Source: Bacteroidaceae bacterium (lineage in GTDB: Bacteria; Bacteroidota; Bacteroidia; Bacteroidales; Bacteroidaceae). From it: a stretch of DNA of 32,262 nt. The stretch spans positions 1 through 32,262 of the forward strand of contig JAFUPU010000114.1 of NCBI GenBank assembly GCA_017472635.1. Direction: 5' to 3'. Of this stretch, positions 25,172-31,995 are shown one piece after another. The notes under the pieces are model-generated. The model was not told where the DNA came from and ran no database searches. It saw only the letters and a program-made list of their open reading frames with translations. The translations under genes and the position numbers were made by a program. Numbering within the stretch: position 1 is the first letter of the stretch; the number at the start of each line of letters is the position of its first letter.

Positions 25172-25179
25172 TATTTTTG
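25172..25179 (+). promoter_or_regulatory. -7 box of the response regulator gene
   Basis: TATTTTTG, followed by CAAA, 18 bases before the ATG at 25198. The leader would be very short. The expected -33 position is occupied by the end of operator copy B, suggesting autoregulation. Confidence 0.55.
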
Positions 25180-25197
25180 CAAAAAAAACAGAGAACG

Positions 25198-25797
25198 ATG
25201 TATGATTATAAAGTTGTGGTCGTAGATGACAATCAGGCGGTGTTGAAATCGTTGAAGCTTGTACTCGAGGATGTCTTTGCTTCGGTGGTGACATTGCCCC
25301 ATCCCGGGTTGCTTGTCTCTATCCTTGCGGCAGAGTGTGTCGACGTAGTGCTGTTGGACATGAACTTCAATGCACAAAAGATAACCGGTGAAGAGGGTGT
25401 CAGCTGGTTGCGGTATATCAAAAGCGTGCCCAATCCTCCGGCGGTGGTGATGATTACCGCATTTGCTGACATAGACCTTGCCATTACCTCGATGAAAGAG
25501 GGAGCAGAAGATTTCATCACCAAACCATGGGACAACGAGACGCTGACCAACAAGCTGCTGGCGGCTATAGACAAACGCAGGTACCGGCAACAACAGAACG
25601 AAAAGGTGAAGAAAGCCGACGACCTGATAAACCGCCACGATACAGTCATGAAGATGACACTTGACGAGATGGAACGGTCGCATATCGTAGAGGTGTTGAT
25701 GGAGTGTAAGGGCAACATCACCGAGGCGGCGCTGCGTCTCGACATCAGCCGGCAGACACTCTACAGTAAGTTGAAGAAATACGGGATAGTGGTATGA
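25198..25797 (+). CDS. Response regulator, receiver plus Fis-type HTH
   Basis: A 199-residue protein. Residues of about 4-122 are a receiver domain: acidic pair Asp10-Asp11 (VVVVDDNQ), phospho-acceptor Asp54 (VVLLDMNF), Thr in MITAFAD and Lys in ITKPW. After a linker, the C-terminal 45 residues (MERSHIVEVLMECKGNITEAALRLDISRQTLYSKLKKYGI) are a Fis/NtrC-type HTH. The AAA+ sigma-54 ATPase domain normally between them is absent, and no frameshift explains it, giving a PrrA/RegA-like layout. ATG 25198 is chosen because it directly precedes the receiver fold. It overlaps the kinase gene by four bases (ATGA). Confidence 0.92.
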   Translation: MYDYKVVVVDDNQAVLKSLKLVLEDVFASVVTLPHPGLLVSILAAECVDVVLLDMNFNAQKITGEEGVSWLRYIKSVPNPPAVVMITAFADIDLAITSMKEGAEDFITKPWDNETLTNKLLAAIDKRRYRQQQNEKVKKADDLINRHDTVMKMTLDEMERSHIVEVLMECKGNITEAALRLDISRQTLYSKLKKYGIVV

Positions 25798-26762
25798 GTA
25801 TGTTTCCTTATCAAATGCGTTTTCTCGTCATAGCCATAGCCCTTGTGGTGTTGGGCGGAGTGGTGGTATGGGGATGGACGGCAGGATGGGGTATGGCTGC
25901 TATCGTCCCATTGCTGCTCTTCGTGGTATGGCTGGTATGGCGCCTGCTCAAAGAGGCGACCCTTTTGCCCAACCAGTTCAACTATTTTTTGCGTTCGCTG
26001 ATAGGGCACGACTATATGATAAAGTTTCCGACGACCCGCGACAAGACGTTGGGCAATATCTATGAAAACATGAATCGGATAGTGGCCTCTTTCAAAGATA
26101 ACCTGTTGGATATAGAATACAAGAAACTCTATTACGACCGGGTGCTCCGCATCATGGCACATGAGTTGCGCAATACCCTCACCCCTGTCATCTCTCTGTC
26201 GAGCGATATGACAAAGAATCCGGCAAAATATGCGGGCAAACGGATGGAAGAGAGCGCAGAGATTATTTATGACCAATGCTGTACGATGAAGAATTTCCTT
26301 GATTCGTATCGTATGTTGTCACACCTTCCGACCCCCGACCGTGCAGAGGTGAGCGTGGAAGAACTTTTCCGTAAGGTGCAGAGGCTGATGGGAGATATCC
26401 CCTCGGTAACCTTCTCGTGGGGAAAAGATATGACCATCTGTGCGGATGCCGAACAGCTGATACAGGTGTTGACCAACCTGATAAAGAATGCCCATGAAGC
26501 CACCGAGGGTATGGACGATGCAACCATCCAAGTCGTAGCCACCGAGGCAGACGGCACTTCGTGCATCCGGGTCACTGACAATGGGAGGGGAGTGCCTGAA
26601 GAGATGAAAGAGCAGATATTCCTGCCCTTTTATACCACCAAATCGGGAGGTATGGGAGTCGGACTCTGTTTGAGCAGGCAGATTATGCGCCTGCATGGAG
26701 GAGACTTGAGACTTAGCAGTCACCATGGCAGGGGAGCCTCTTTTCTGTTGACCTTCGGTTGA
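25794..26762 (+). CDS. Sensor histidine kinase
   Basis: A 322-residue kinase with two N-terminal membrane helices (about 8-26 and 29-50: FLVIAIALVVLGGVVVWGW, then MAAIVPLLLFVVWLVW) separated by only a few residues, so there is almost no periplasmic sensor domain. The H-box MAHELRNTLTP (phospho-acceptor His123), N-box NLIKNAHEA, G1 DNGRGVPEE and G2 GMGVGLCLSRQI complete a HATPase core. It probably senses a membrane or intracellular cue and phosphorylates the overlapping response regulator. The pair diverges from the efflux cluster it likely controls. Confidence 0.93.
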   Translation: MSMFPYQMRFLVIAIALVVLGGVVVWGWTAGWGMAAIVPLLLFVVWLVWRLLKEATLLPNQFNYFLRSLIGHDYMIKFPTTRDKTLGNIYENMNRIVASFKDNLLDIEYKKLYYDRVLRIMAHELRNTLTPVISLSSDMTKNPAKYAGKRMEESAEIIYDQCCTMKNFLDSYRMLSHLPTPDRAEVSVEELFRKVQRLMGDIPSVTFSWGKDMTICADAEQLIQVLTNLIKNAHEATEGMDDATIQVVATEADGTSCIRVTDNGRGVPEEMKEQIFLPFYTTKSGGMGVGLCLSRQIMRLHGGDLRLSSHHGRGASFLLTFG

Positions 26763-26896
26763 CAAGCCGGCAATCGTTTCTCTATACCTTATTATATATA
26801 GTAAAAGCCGGTGAGAAAGAATTTCTGAAAAAGAGAGGTAAACAACCCCTAAATAGGCCTATTTCTGTAAGATAGTGAAAAAAGCATGCCGAAAAC

Positions 26897-26927
26897 CTTG
26901 TCAGTTGAGAAAAAATGCGTATCTTTG
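26897..26927 (+). promoter_or_regulatory. Promoter of the rplM-rpsI operon
   Basis: CTTG at 26897-26900, 19 bases, then TATCTTTG at 26920-26927: an exact -7 box with one mismatch in the -33 element. Transcription would begin near 26934, leaving a leader of about 120 bases before rplM. The stretch from 26763 to 26896 shows nothing clear beyond an imperfect AGCCGG direct pair. Confidence 0.7.
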
Positions 26928-26970
26928 CAGGCCGATTATTATCAAAAAGAGATAAGAGATTAATTTATAG

Positions 26971-27012
26971 CATGTTAGTGCTCTTCGGTGTCCGAGAAGA
27001 GCGGTGGTGTGC
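26971..27012 (+). promoter_or_regulatory. Hairpin leader upstream of rplM
   Basis: GCTCTTC (26980-26986) pairs with GAAGAGC (26996-27002) around a nine-base loop. Beyond an internal loop (TGTTAGT opposite GGTGGTG), AGCA (from about 26969) can pair with TGCT (about 27010). A stem with a purine-rich internal loop is the kind of structure that ribosomal protein L13 could bind for feedback control; that is inference. Confidence 0.5.
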
Positions 27013-27054
27013 TGAAAATGTTTTTTAGTAGTTAACAATTAAAAAAGAATTAGA

Positions 27055-27516
27055 GTGAATACTTTAAGTTACAAAACCATTTCTGCAAACAAGGTGACTG
27101 CGACTAAAGAATGGGTCGTAGTCGATGCTACCGATCAGGTTTTGGGCCGTCTCGGTACGAAAGTTGCAAAGTTGTTGAGAGGAAAGTACAAACCTAACTT
27201 TACTCCCAACGTTGATTGCGGTGATAATGTGATTATTATCAATGCAAGTAAAGTGAAATTGACAGGAAACAAGTGGACAGACAGAATCTATCTCCGTCAT
27301 ACCGGATATCCCGGCGGACAAAGAGAGATGACTCCTGCCGCATTGATGGCTCGCCCCAACGGTGAAGAGAAACTGTTGAAGAAAGTAGTAAAAGGAATGT
27401 TGCCTAAAAACCGGTTGGCTTCTAAACAATTGGGTAATCTTTATGTTTACGCAGGAAGCGAACACGTACACGAGGCTCAAAATCCGAAGTTAATCGATAT
27501 TAATACACTTAAGTAA
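27055..27516 (+). CDS. rplM: 50S ribosomal protein L13 (uL13)
   Basis: A 153-residue protein containing the L13 core KEWVVVDATDQVLGRLGTKVAKLLRGKYKP, NVIIINASKVKLTGNKW, the YLRHTGYPGGQ signature and KKVVKGMLPKNRL. L13 binds 23S rRNA early in 50S assembly. The start is GTG at 27055 (NTLSYKTISANK), since no ATG fits and the family in Bacteroidales has about this N-terminus. It is followed after three bases by rpsI, the usual L13-S9 pair. Confidence 0.96.
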   Translation: MNTLSYKTISANKVTATKEWVVVDATDQVLGRLGTKVAKLLRGKYKPNFTPNVDCGDNVIIINASKVKLTGNKWTDRIYLRHTGYPGGQREMTPAALMARPNGEEKLLKKVVKGMLPKNRLASKQLGNLYVYAGSEHVHEAQNPKLIDINTLK

Positions 27517-27519
27517 GAT

Positions 27520-27906
27520 ATGGAAGTAGTAAATGCATTAGGCCGTCGTAAGCGCGCTGTTGCCCGCATCTATGTAAGCGAAGGCGAAGGAAAGATTACA
27601 ATTAACAAGAGAGACCTTACTGAATACTTCCCTTCAACAATTCTTCAATACGTGGTTAAACAACCGTTGAACAAGTTGGAAGTAGCCGAGAAATATGATA
27701 TTAAGGTAAATCTGTATGGTGGTGGTTTCACCGGTCAGTCACAGGCTTTGCGTCTGGCTATCGCCCGCGCATTGGTGAAAATCAACCCCGAAGACAAGAA
27801 GACTTTGCGTGCTGAAGGCTTCATGACTCGCGACCCGCGTTCTGTTGAACGTAAGAAACCGGGACGCCCCAAAGCTCGTAGAAGATTCCAGTTCAGTAAG
27901 CGTTAA
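27520..27906 (+). CDS. rpsI: 30S ribosomal protein S9 (uS9)
   Basis: A 128-residue protein starting MEVVNALGRRKRAVARIYV, with GGGFTGQSQALRLAIARAL and the C-terminal KKPGRPKARRRFQFSKR, whose basic tail reaches the P-site tRNA. Length and motifs are standard. It follows rplM by three bases and is probably co-transcribed from 26934. Confidence 0.97.
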   Translation: MEVVNALGRRKRAVARIYVSEGEGKITINKRDLTEYFPSTILQYVVKQPLNKLEVAEKYDIKVNLYGGGFTGQSQALRLAIARALVKINPEDKKTLRAEGFMTRDPRSVERKKPGRPKARRRFQFSKR

Positions 27907-28010
27907 TTTGAGTGCTTGTGTCTTAAAGTTTATAAGTTGCTGGTTTGTAAGATTCACAGACTTATTGACTCATAACTTGACGACTTGCAAAACTGACAAG
28001 AATTGCGTTT

Positions 28011-28038
28011 AGAATCTAAACTGTTGGGATTCTTTTTT
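28011..28038 (+). terminator. Possible attenuator between rpsI and rpsB
   Basis: AGAATC (28011-28016) can pair with GATTCT (28028-28033), and six T follow (28033-28038). The stem is short, so it may be a partial terminator. The rest of 27907-28145 has AT-rich degenerate repeats (ATAAGTTGCTGG, CATAACTTGACGACTTG) and an A-rich stretch just before rpsB. Confidence 0.45.
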
Positions 28039-28145
28039 CGGACAGGAGACTACCCAATGGTTGGTGAACAACAAAACTGCCCGGTAAAACAGGCGGTTAA
28101 AGCGATAGCTAAAAAGAAAGTAAACGATTTAAAAAAAGAAAAACA

Positions 28146-28970
28146 ATGTCAAGAATCAATTTTGATACATTATTGGAAGCCGGCTGCCACTTCGGTCACT
28201 TGAAGAGAAAGTGGAATCCCGCCATGGCTCCTTATATTTTCATGGAACGCAATGGTATTCACATCATTGACCTCCATAAGACTGCTGCCAAGGTAAACGA
28301 GGCTGCTGAAGCATTGAAGCAAATTGCTAAATCAGGAAAGAGAATCCTGTTTGTTGCTACTAAGAAACAAGCTAAGCAGGTAGTAGCTGAGAAAGCTGCA
28401 TCTGTAAATATGCCCTACGTAATCGAACGTTGGCCGGGTGGTATGCTCACCAACTTCCCCACTATCCGTAAGGCTGTGAAGAAGATGGCTACCATCGACA
28501 AGTTGACAAGCGATGGTACTTATTCAAACCTTTCAAAGCGCGAGATTCTGCAAATCTCTCGTCAGCGTGCCAAGTTGGACAAGAACCTCGGTTCTATCGC
28601 TGATTTGACTCGTCTGCCGTCTGCTCTTTTCGTTGTAGACGTATTGAAAGAGAATATTGCTGTACGCGAGGCTAACCGTTTGGGTATCCCTGTGTTTGGA
28701 ATCGTTGATACCAACTCAGATCCTAACAATATCGACTTCGTAATCCCCGCAAACGATGATGCAACCAAGTCTGTAGAGGTTATCCTCGACGCTTGTTGCG
28801 CTGCCATCCTCGAAGGTCTCGAAGAGAGAAAAGCTGAAAAAGTAGATATGGAAGCTGCAGGCGAAGCTCCTGTAAAGCCTACTCGCAAGAGAGGCGCTTC
28901 TAAGGCTCGTGTAGCAAAGGCTGAAGAGGCTCCTGCTGCTGAGGCTCCTGCTGCTACTGAAGAGGCTTGA
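28146..28970 (+). CDS. rpsB: 30S ribosomal protein S2 (uS2)
   Basis: A 274-residue protein with the S2 N-terminus (LLEAGCHFGHLKRKWNPAMAPYIF), ERWPGGMLTNFPTIRK and the FGIVDTNSDPNNIDFVIPANDDA signature. Compared with about 241 residues in E. coli it has a C-terminal tail rich in Ala, Glu, Lys and Pro (EEAPAAEAPAATEEA), a common extension in Bacteroidales. It heads the rpsB-tsf pair and sits downstream of rplM-rpsI. Confidence 0.97.
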   Translation: MSRINFDTLLEAGCHFGHLKRKWNPAMAPYIFMERNGIHIIDLHKTAAKVNEAAEALKQIAKSGKRILFVATKKQAKQVVAEKAASVNMPYVIERWPGGMLTNFPTIRKAVKKMATIDKLTSDGTYSNLSKREILQISRQRAKLDKNLGSIADLTRLPSALFVVDVLKENIAVREANRLGIPVFGIVDTNSDPNNIDFVIPANDDATKSVEVILDACCAAILEGLEERKAEKVDMEAAGEAPVKPTRKRGASKARVAKAEEAPAAEAPAATEEA

Positions 28971-28977
28971 TAAGGCT

Positions 28978-29077
28978 GATGTGTCAATGTGCTAATGTGC
29001 TGATGTGTAATCACCATGCGGCACTTCAAGGTTCCGTAAAACCGGAGATTTAGCATGTTGACACATCTCTGTTTTTT
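28978..29077 (+). other. Long stem-loop between rpsB and tsf
   Basis: An arm at 28978-28995 (GATGTGTCAATGTGCTAA) pairs with 29050-29067 (TTAGCATGTTGACACATC), with two mismatches. The loop of about 54 bases has a smaller possible pairing near 29031-29046. Six T follow at 29072-29077, so it may act as an attenuator or processing site. Three partial ATGTGCTGATGTG direct repeats lie in the left half. Confidence 0.5.
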
Positions 29078-29118
29078 AACAAGAATAGTATAAACATTAA
29101 AATAAGAAAGGAATAACA

Positions 29119-30108
29119 ATGGCTGTAACAATGGCTGAAATTACCAAGCTCCGCAAAATGACCGGTGCTGGTATGATGGATTGCAAGAACGCCCTGACTG
29201 AAGCAGAAGGCGATATCGATAAGGCAATGGAGATTATCCGTAAGAAGGGACAGGCAGTAGCTGCAAAGCGTTCTGACCGTGAGGCTTCTGAAGGTTGTGT
29301 GTTGGCTAAGGCTGATGGTGGCTTTGCTGCTGTCATCGCGTTGAAGTGTGAAACAGACTTCGTTGCCAACAACGCAGATTTCGTTAAGTTGACTCAAGAT
29401 ATCCTTGACCTGGCTGTAGCTAACAAGTGCCAGACTTTGGACGAAGTTAAGGCTCTGACCTTGGGTAATGGTACTGTACAGGATGCAGTTACCGACCGTA
29501 GCGGTATCACCGGTGAGAAGATGGAACTCGACGGATACATGACCGTAGAGGGTGAATATACAACTGTTTACAACCACCAGGGTAAGAACCAACTCTGTAC
29601 ACTTGTGGCTATGAACAAGTCAGCTGAGGCTGCTGCTAAGGGTGTTGCCATGCAGATTGCTGCTATGAACCCGCTGGCTATCGACGAAGATGGCGTTTCT
29701 GAAGAAGTGAAGAACGCTGAAATCCAAGTGGCTATCGAGAAAACTAAGGCAGAGCAAGTACAGAAGGCTGTTGAGGCTGCTTTGAAGAAAGCTGGCATCA
29801 ACCCCGCTCACGTAGACAGCGAAGATCACATGGAGAGCAACATGGCTAAGGGATGGATTACAGCAGAAGATGTAGCTAAGGCTAAAGAAATCATCGCTAC
29901 TGTATCTGCCGAAAAGGCTGCCAACTTGCCCGAAGCTATGATTCAGAATATTGCCAAGGGTCGTCTGGGCAAGTTCTTGAAAGAAGTTTGCTTGCTCAAC
30001 CAAGAGGACATCATGGATGGCAAGAAGACTGTACGCGAGGTATTGAAAGAAACAGATCCCGAACTCAAGAGTGTTGCTATCAAGCGTTTCACTTTGCGTG
30101 CTGAATAA
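29119..30108 (+). CDS. tsf: Elongation factor Ts
   Basis: A 329-residue guanine-nucleotide exchange factor for EF-Tu. The N-terminal UBA-like domain (MAEITKLRKMTGAGMMDCKNALTEAEGDIDKAMEIIRKKG) and the core TDFVANNADFVKLTQDI are diagnostic. The C-terminal LLNQEDIMDGKKTVREVL is also typical. It is 148 bases downstream of rpsB, separated by a stem-loop, and ends in a strong terminator. ATG 29119 is used, though ATG 29131 (MAEITKL) is also possible. Confidence 0.97.
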   Translation: MAVTMAEITKLRKMTGAGMMDCKNALTEAEGDIDKAMEIIRKKGQAVAAKRSDREASEGCVLAKADGGFAAVIALKCETDFVANNADFVKLTQDILDLAVANKCQTLDEVKALTLGNGTVQDAVTDRSGITGEKMELDGYMTVEGEYTTVYNHQGKNQLCTLVAMNKSAEAAAKGVAMQIAAMNPLAIDEDGVSEEVKNAEIQVAIEKTKAEQVQKAVEAALKKAGINPAHVDSEDHMESNMAKGWITAEDVAKAKEIIATVSAEKAANLPEAMIQNIAKGRLGKFLKEVCLLNQEDIMDGKKTVREVLKETDPELKSVAIKRFTLRAE

Positions 30109-30137
30109 TCAAGCATCAACAATACACGTTGAAATAA

Positions 30138-30172
30138 TAAAAGGAAGGAGCAGATTTGCCCCTTCCTTTTTT
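30138..30172 (+). terminator. Terminator after tsf
   Basis: AAAAGGAAGG pairs with CCTTCCTTTT around a loop GAGCAGATTTGCC-like, and the right arm runs into six T at 30167-30172. It ends the ribosomal protein group and leads directly into the polypyrimidine tract. Confidence 0.85.
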
Positions 30173-30178
30173 CGTTCG

Positions 30179-30309
30179 TCTCTTTTCTTTCCTTTTTCTC
30201 TTTCTCCTTTTTCTCTCTTCCTTCTTTTCCCTTTCTTTCCTTCCTTTTCTTTTCTCTTTTCCTTTTTTTTCTTCTTTCCTCTTCCTCCTCCTCTATTTTT
30301 CTCTTTCTA
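30179..30309. repeat. Polypyrimidine tract
   Basis: From 30179 to 30294 the plus strand has only C and T (116 bases), and it goes on to 30308 with a single A at 30295. It is low-complexity (TTTCC, TTCTC and TTTTCT units) with no fixed period. Spurious Lys/Glu/Arg-rich and Phe/Ser/Leu-rich frames across it are not genes. Mirror-repeat stretches in it could form triplex DNA. Confidence 0.9.
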
Positions 30310-30471
30310 TAAGAGTCACAGATACCCCTTCCAATTACCAACTATCGTCTAAAACGCCCATCAATAAAGCATCGATTTGCCGCTCTTGTACAATGTGCAA
30401 GCATTAAAAAGGGTGTGCTGCTTCTACAAGCTCAGATAAGAAGGTCGAAGAGCTATGCTGCCGGGTTAACT

Positions 30472-30564
30472 CATTCGAGTGAATCGACCGACTTGCCCTT
30501 AGTAAATCGGCTGACCCACAAAACATGAATCAACCGACTCACTTATGTGAATCAGTTATGGAAG
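30472..30564. repeat. Degenerate 23-bp tandem repeat
   Basis: Four units (30472-30495, 30496-30518, 30519-30541, 30542-30564) share the pattern ATGAATCAACCGACTCAC with changes; one unit is 24 bases, the others 23. It lies at the 3' side of the broken minus-strand gene. The flanking 30310-30471 and 30565-30623 hold no gene I can name; a minus-strand frame ending near 30344 (IDALLMGVLDDSW) may be a gene remnant. Confidence 0.6.
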
Positions 30565-30623
30565 CCGGCTTCTTCAGCTTGTCCACATAACTGCTATACT
30601 TCAGGAAACACTTATTGGGGAGC

Positions 30624-30910
30624 TTAGTTGACGGGTATCAGCGTAAGACTTTTTTGGTCATACCTTACAAGTCGGTAGCTGACAGAAGATAATTCACCGT
30701 TGGATGTTCTTTGGCAGAAAGCTGATAGGTCGATGCCTCTTTGTCGCATCTCTTTTATCAATGCATGGGAGAAGTAGAACGTTCAGCCGTCCATCCACGA
30801 GATGCGGAAAGTGTGTTGAAATCATTTACAAGTTGGTCGGTTGTTTCACGTTGGAAACGTGCTTCGTAGAAGCCGATACGCGCTTGAGCGTAAGAATCAA
30901 TGTTTGTCAT
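30624..30910 (-). pseudogene. Frameshifted small accessory protein gene
   Basis: Starting at ATG 30910 the frame reads MTNIDSYAQARIGFYEARF and goes on to SASRGWTAERS, then derails at about 30777. One base further, the frame continues with YFSHALIKEMRQRGIDLSAF and then ...RYDQKSLTLIPVN, stopping at 30624. Inserting one base in the codon after AERS restores a 95-residue protein. The length of 287 bases (one short of 288) agrees. I recognise the style of small Bacteroides accessory proteins but cannot name a family. An upstream TAnnTTTG box exists at 31033. Confidence 0.7.
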
Positions 30911-31032
30911 AATCGGATGTTTTTTGACGTTAATAAATTGTTTATTATCAATTGCCCGCATCGTAACTTGACCACCGTGGCATCCCTGCTCGGTTGGTGC
31001 AGTGGTTACACTGCTCGTGATGCTTTCGTGCG

Positions 31033-31040
31033 CAAAGGTA
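31033..31040 (-). promoter_or_regulatory. Candidate -7 box of the broken minus-strand gene
   Basis: On the minus strand it reads TACCTTTG, an exact TAnnTTTG, about 125 bases before the ATG at 30910. No clear -33 element. Confidence 0.4.
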
Positions 31041-31074
31041 CGGAATAATTATGGAATGCCTGCTATGAATCTGT

Positions 31075-31132
31075 AAAAAAACAACCAATATGTTTTGTAT
31101 TCTGATTGGTTTATGTTAATTTTGTGGGCGAA
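31075..31132 (+). promoter_or_regulatory. Promoter segment, copy 1 (RhuM-like gene)
   Basis: TTTG at 31094-31097, 19 bases, then TAATTTTG at 31117-31124: a perfect Bacteroides promoter. AACCAAT (31083) and ATTGGTT (31105) form an inverted repeat around the -33 element, a possible operator. The segment is repeated at 31915-31972 with about 7 changes in 58 bases. Confidence 0.85.
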
Positions 31133-31155
31133 TACCTCTTTAGCGAAAAGATGTC

Positions 31156-31747
31156 ATGGAAAAAAGTGAATCATCAATTATCATATACACTACTGAAGAT
31201 GGCGGTACAAATCTTCAGGTGAAGATGGAGAACGAAACCGTGTGGCTGAATACAAGTCAAATGGCGGAACTATTTAGTCGTGAAGAGTCTAATATCAGAA
31301 GGCACATTATAAATGTTTTCAAAGAAGGGGAACTCGTGCAATCGAATAACGTGCATTTTTTACACGTTAATGGAGTCAAAAAAACGGTTCCTTTCTATAG
31401 TCTTGATGTCATCATCTCTGTGGGCTACCGAGTAAAAAGCAAGCGAGGTGTACAGTTCCGCCAATGGGCAAACCGTGTACTGAAAGAATATTTGGTAAAA
31501 GGCTATGCCATCAATGAAGATATCAAGGTGGAGCGATTCGTTCAGCGATGGAAACAAGCGCATAGCTGCCATGCTGTTTCTTTGGTTTATGGAAAAGAAC
31601 GGTATCCTCTATGGTGAGGACGGCAGAAAGCGTATTGCCGACAATACTTTGGTCGCACTCACATTGATGATAGCCGAAAGCCACACGGAGGAAAAGGATG
31701 TGATGGTAAAGGTCGTGGTGAATCTGATAAATAAGAATAATTTGTAA
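31156..31747 (+). pseudogene. RhuM-like gene with an internal deletion
   Basis: The first 125 or so codons (VWLNTSQMAELFSREESNIRRHIINVF... QFRQWANRVLKEYLVKGYAINE) are the N-terminal HTH/DNA-binding half of the RhuM family. At about 31530-31540 the frame shifts by one and continues to 31747 with SFSDGNKRIAAMLFLWFMEKNG and ADNTLVALTLMIAES, the C-terminal half with a Fic/Doc-like HxFxDGNKR motif. From family memory the intact protein has about 330 residues, so some 130 codons between the two halves are missing. The His expected before SFSDGNKR is Asp here, exactly at the junction. As it stands, translation would stop at 31617 (153 residues). Confidence 0.82.
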
Positions 31748-31914
31748 GGTGATAGTTGACAATCCAATATAATTTGTTGGGGTGGGTCATACAATCGCCG
31801 GGATTACAAAAAAGAAACTCTTCGTATCATTGCTGAAGAGTTGGAAGGGTAGAAAATGGAAAAGGGTAAGGCTGAGGGGCTTGCCCTTTTTTATACACTT
31901 ACGTTCTGTTTCTA
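31748..31914 (+). other. Gene remnant and terminator-like hairpin
   Basis: A short frame at 31787-31852 ends RDYKKETLRIIAEELEG, which looks like a C-terminal tail of a lost gene; I cannot name it. After it, AAAGGGTAAG (31861) pairs with CTTGCCCTTTT (31880-31890) and is followed by more T, forming a plausible terminator. Confidence 0.4.
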
Positions 31915-31972
31915 TAAAAAATAGCCGATATGTTTTGTATTCTAATTGCTTTATGTTAATTTTGTGAGCGAA
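31915..31972 (+). promoter_or_regulatory. Promoter segment, copy 2 (KilA-N gene)
   Basis: TTTG at 31934-31937, 19 bases, TAATTTTG at 31957-31964: again a perfect consensus, exactly 840 bases after copy 1. The CCAAT/ATTGG inverted repeat of copy 1 is degraded here (GCCGAT/AATTGC). Confidence 0.85.
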
Positions 31973-31995
31973 ATGATAAATCAGAATAATTGCTT

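Noticed and set aside
19318..25186. Sigma-54 promoters for the efflux genes
   Set aside because: No GG-N10-GC pair is found at the right place before either candidate start, and the regulator lacks the AAA+ domain.
28003..28203. A 66-codon frame running into rpsB
   Set aside because: It overlaps the S2 start in another frame, has no family features and contains the attenuator hairpin.
29943..30341. A Lys/Glu/Arg-rich minus-strand frame
   Set aside because: It is the translation of the polypyrimidine tract and overlaps the end of tsf; no sign of a real gene.
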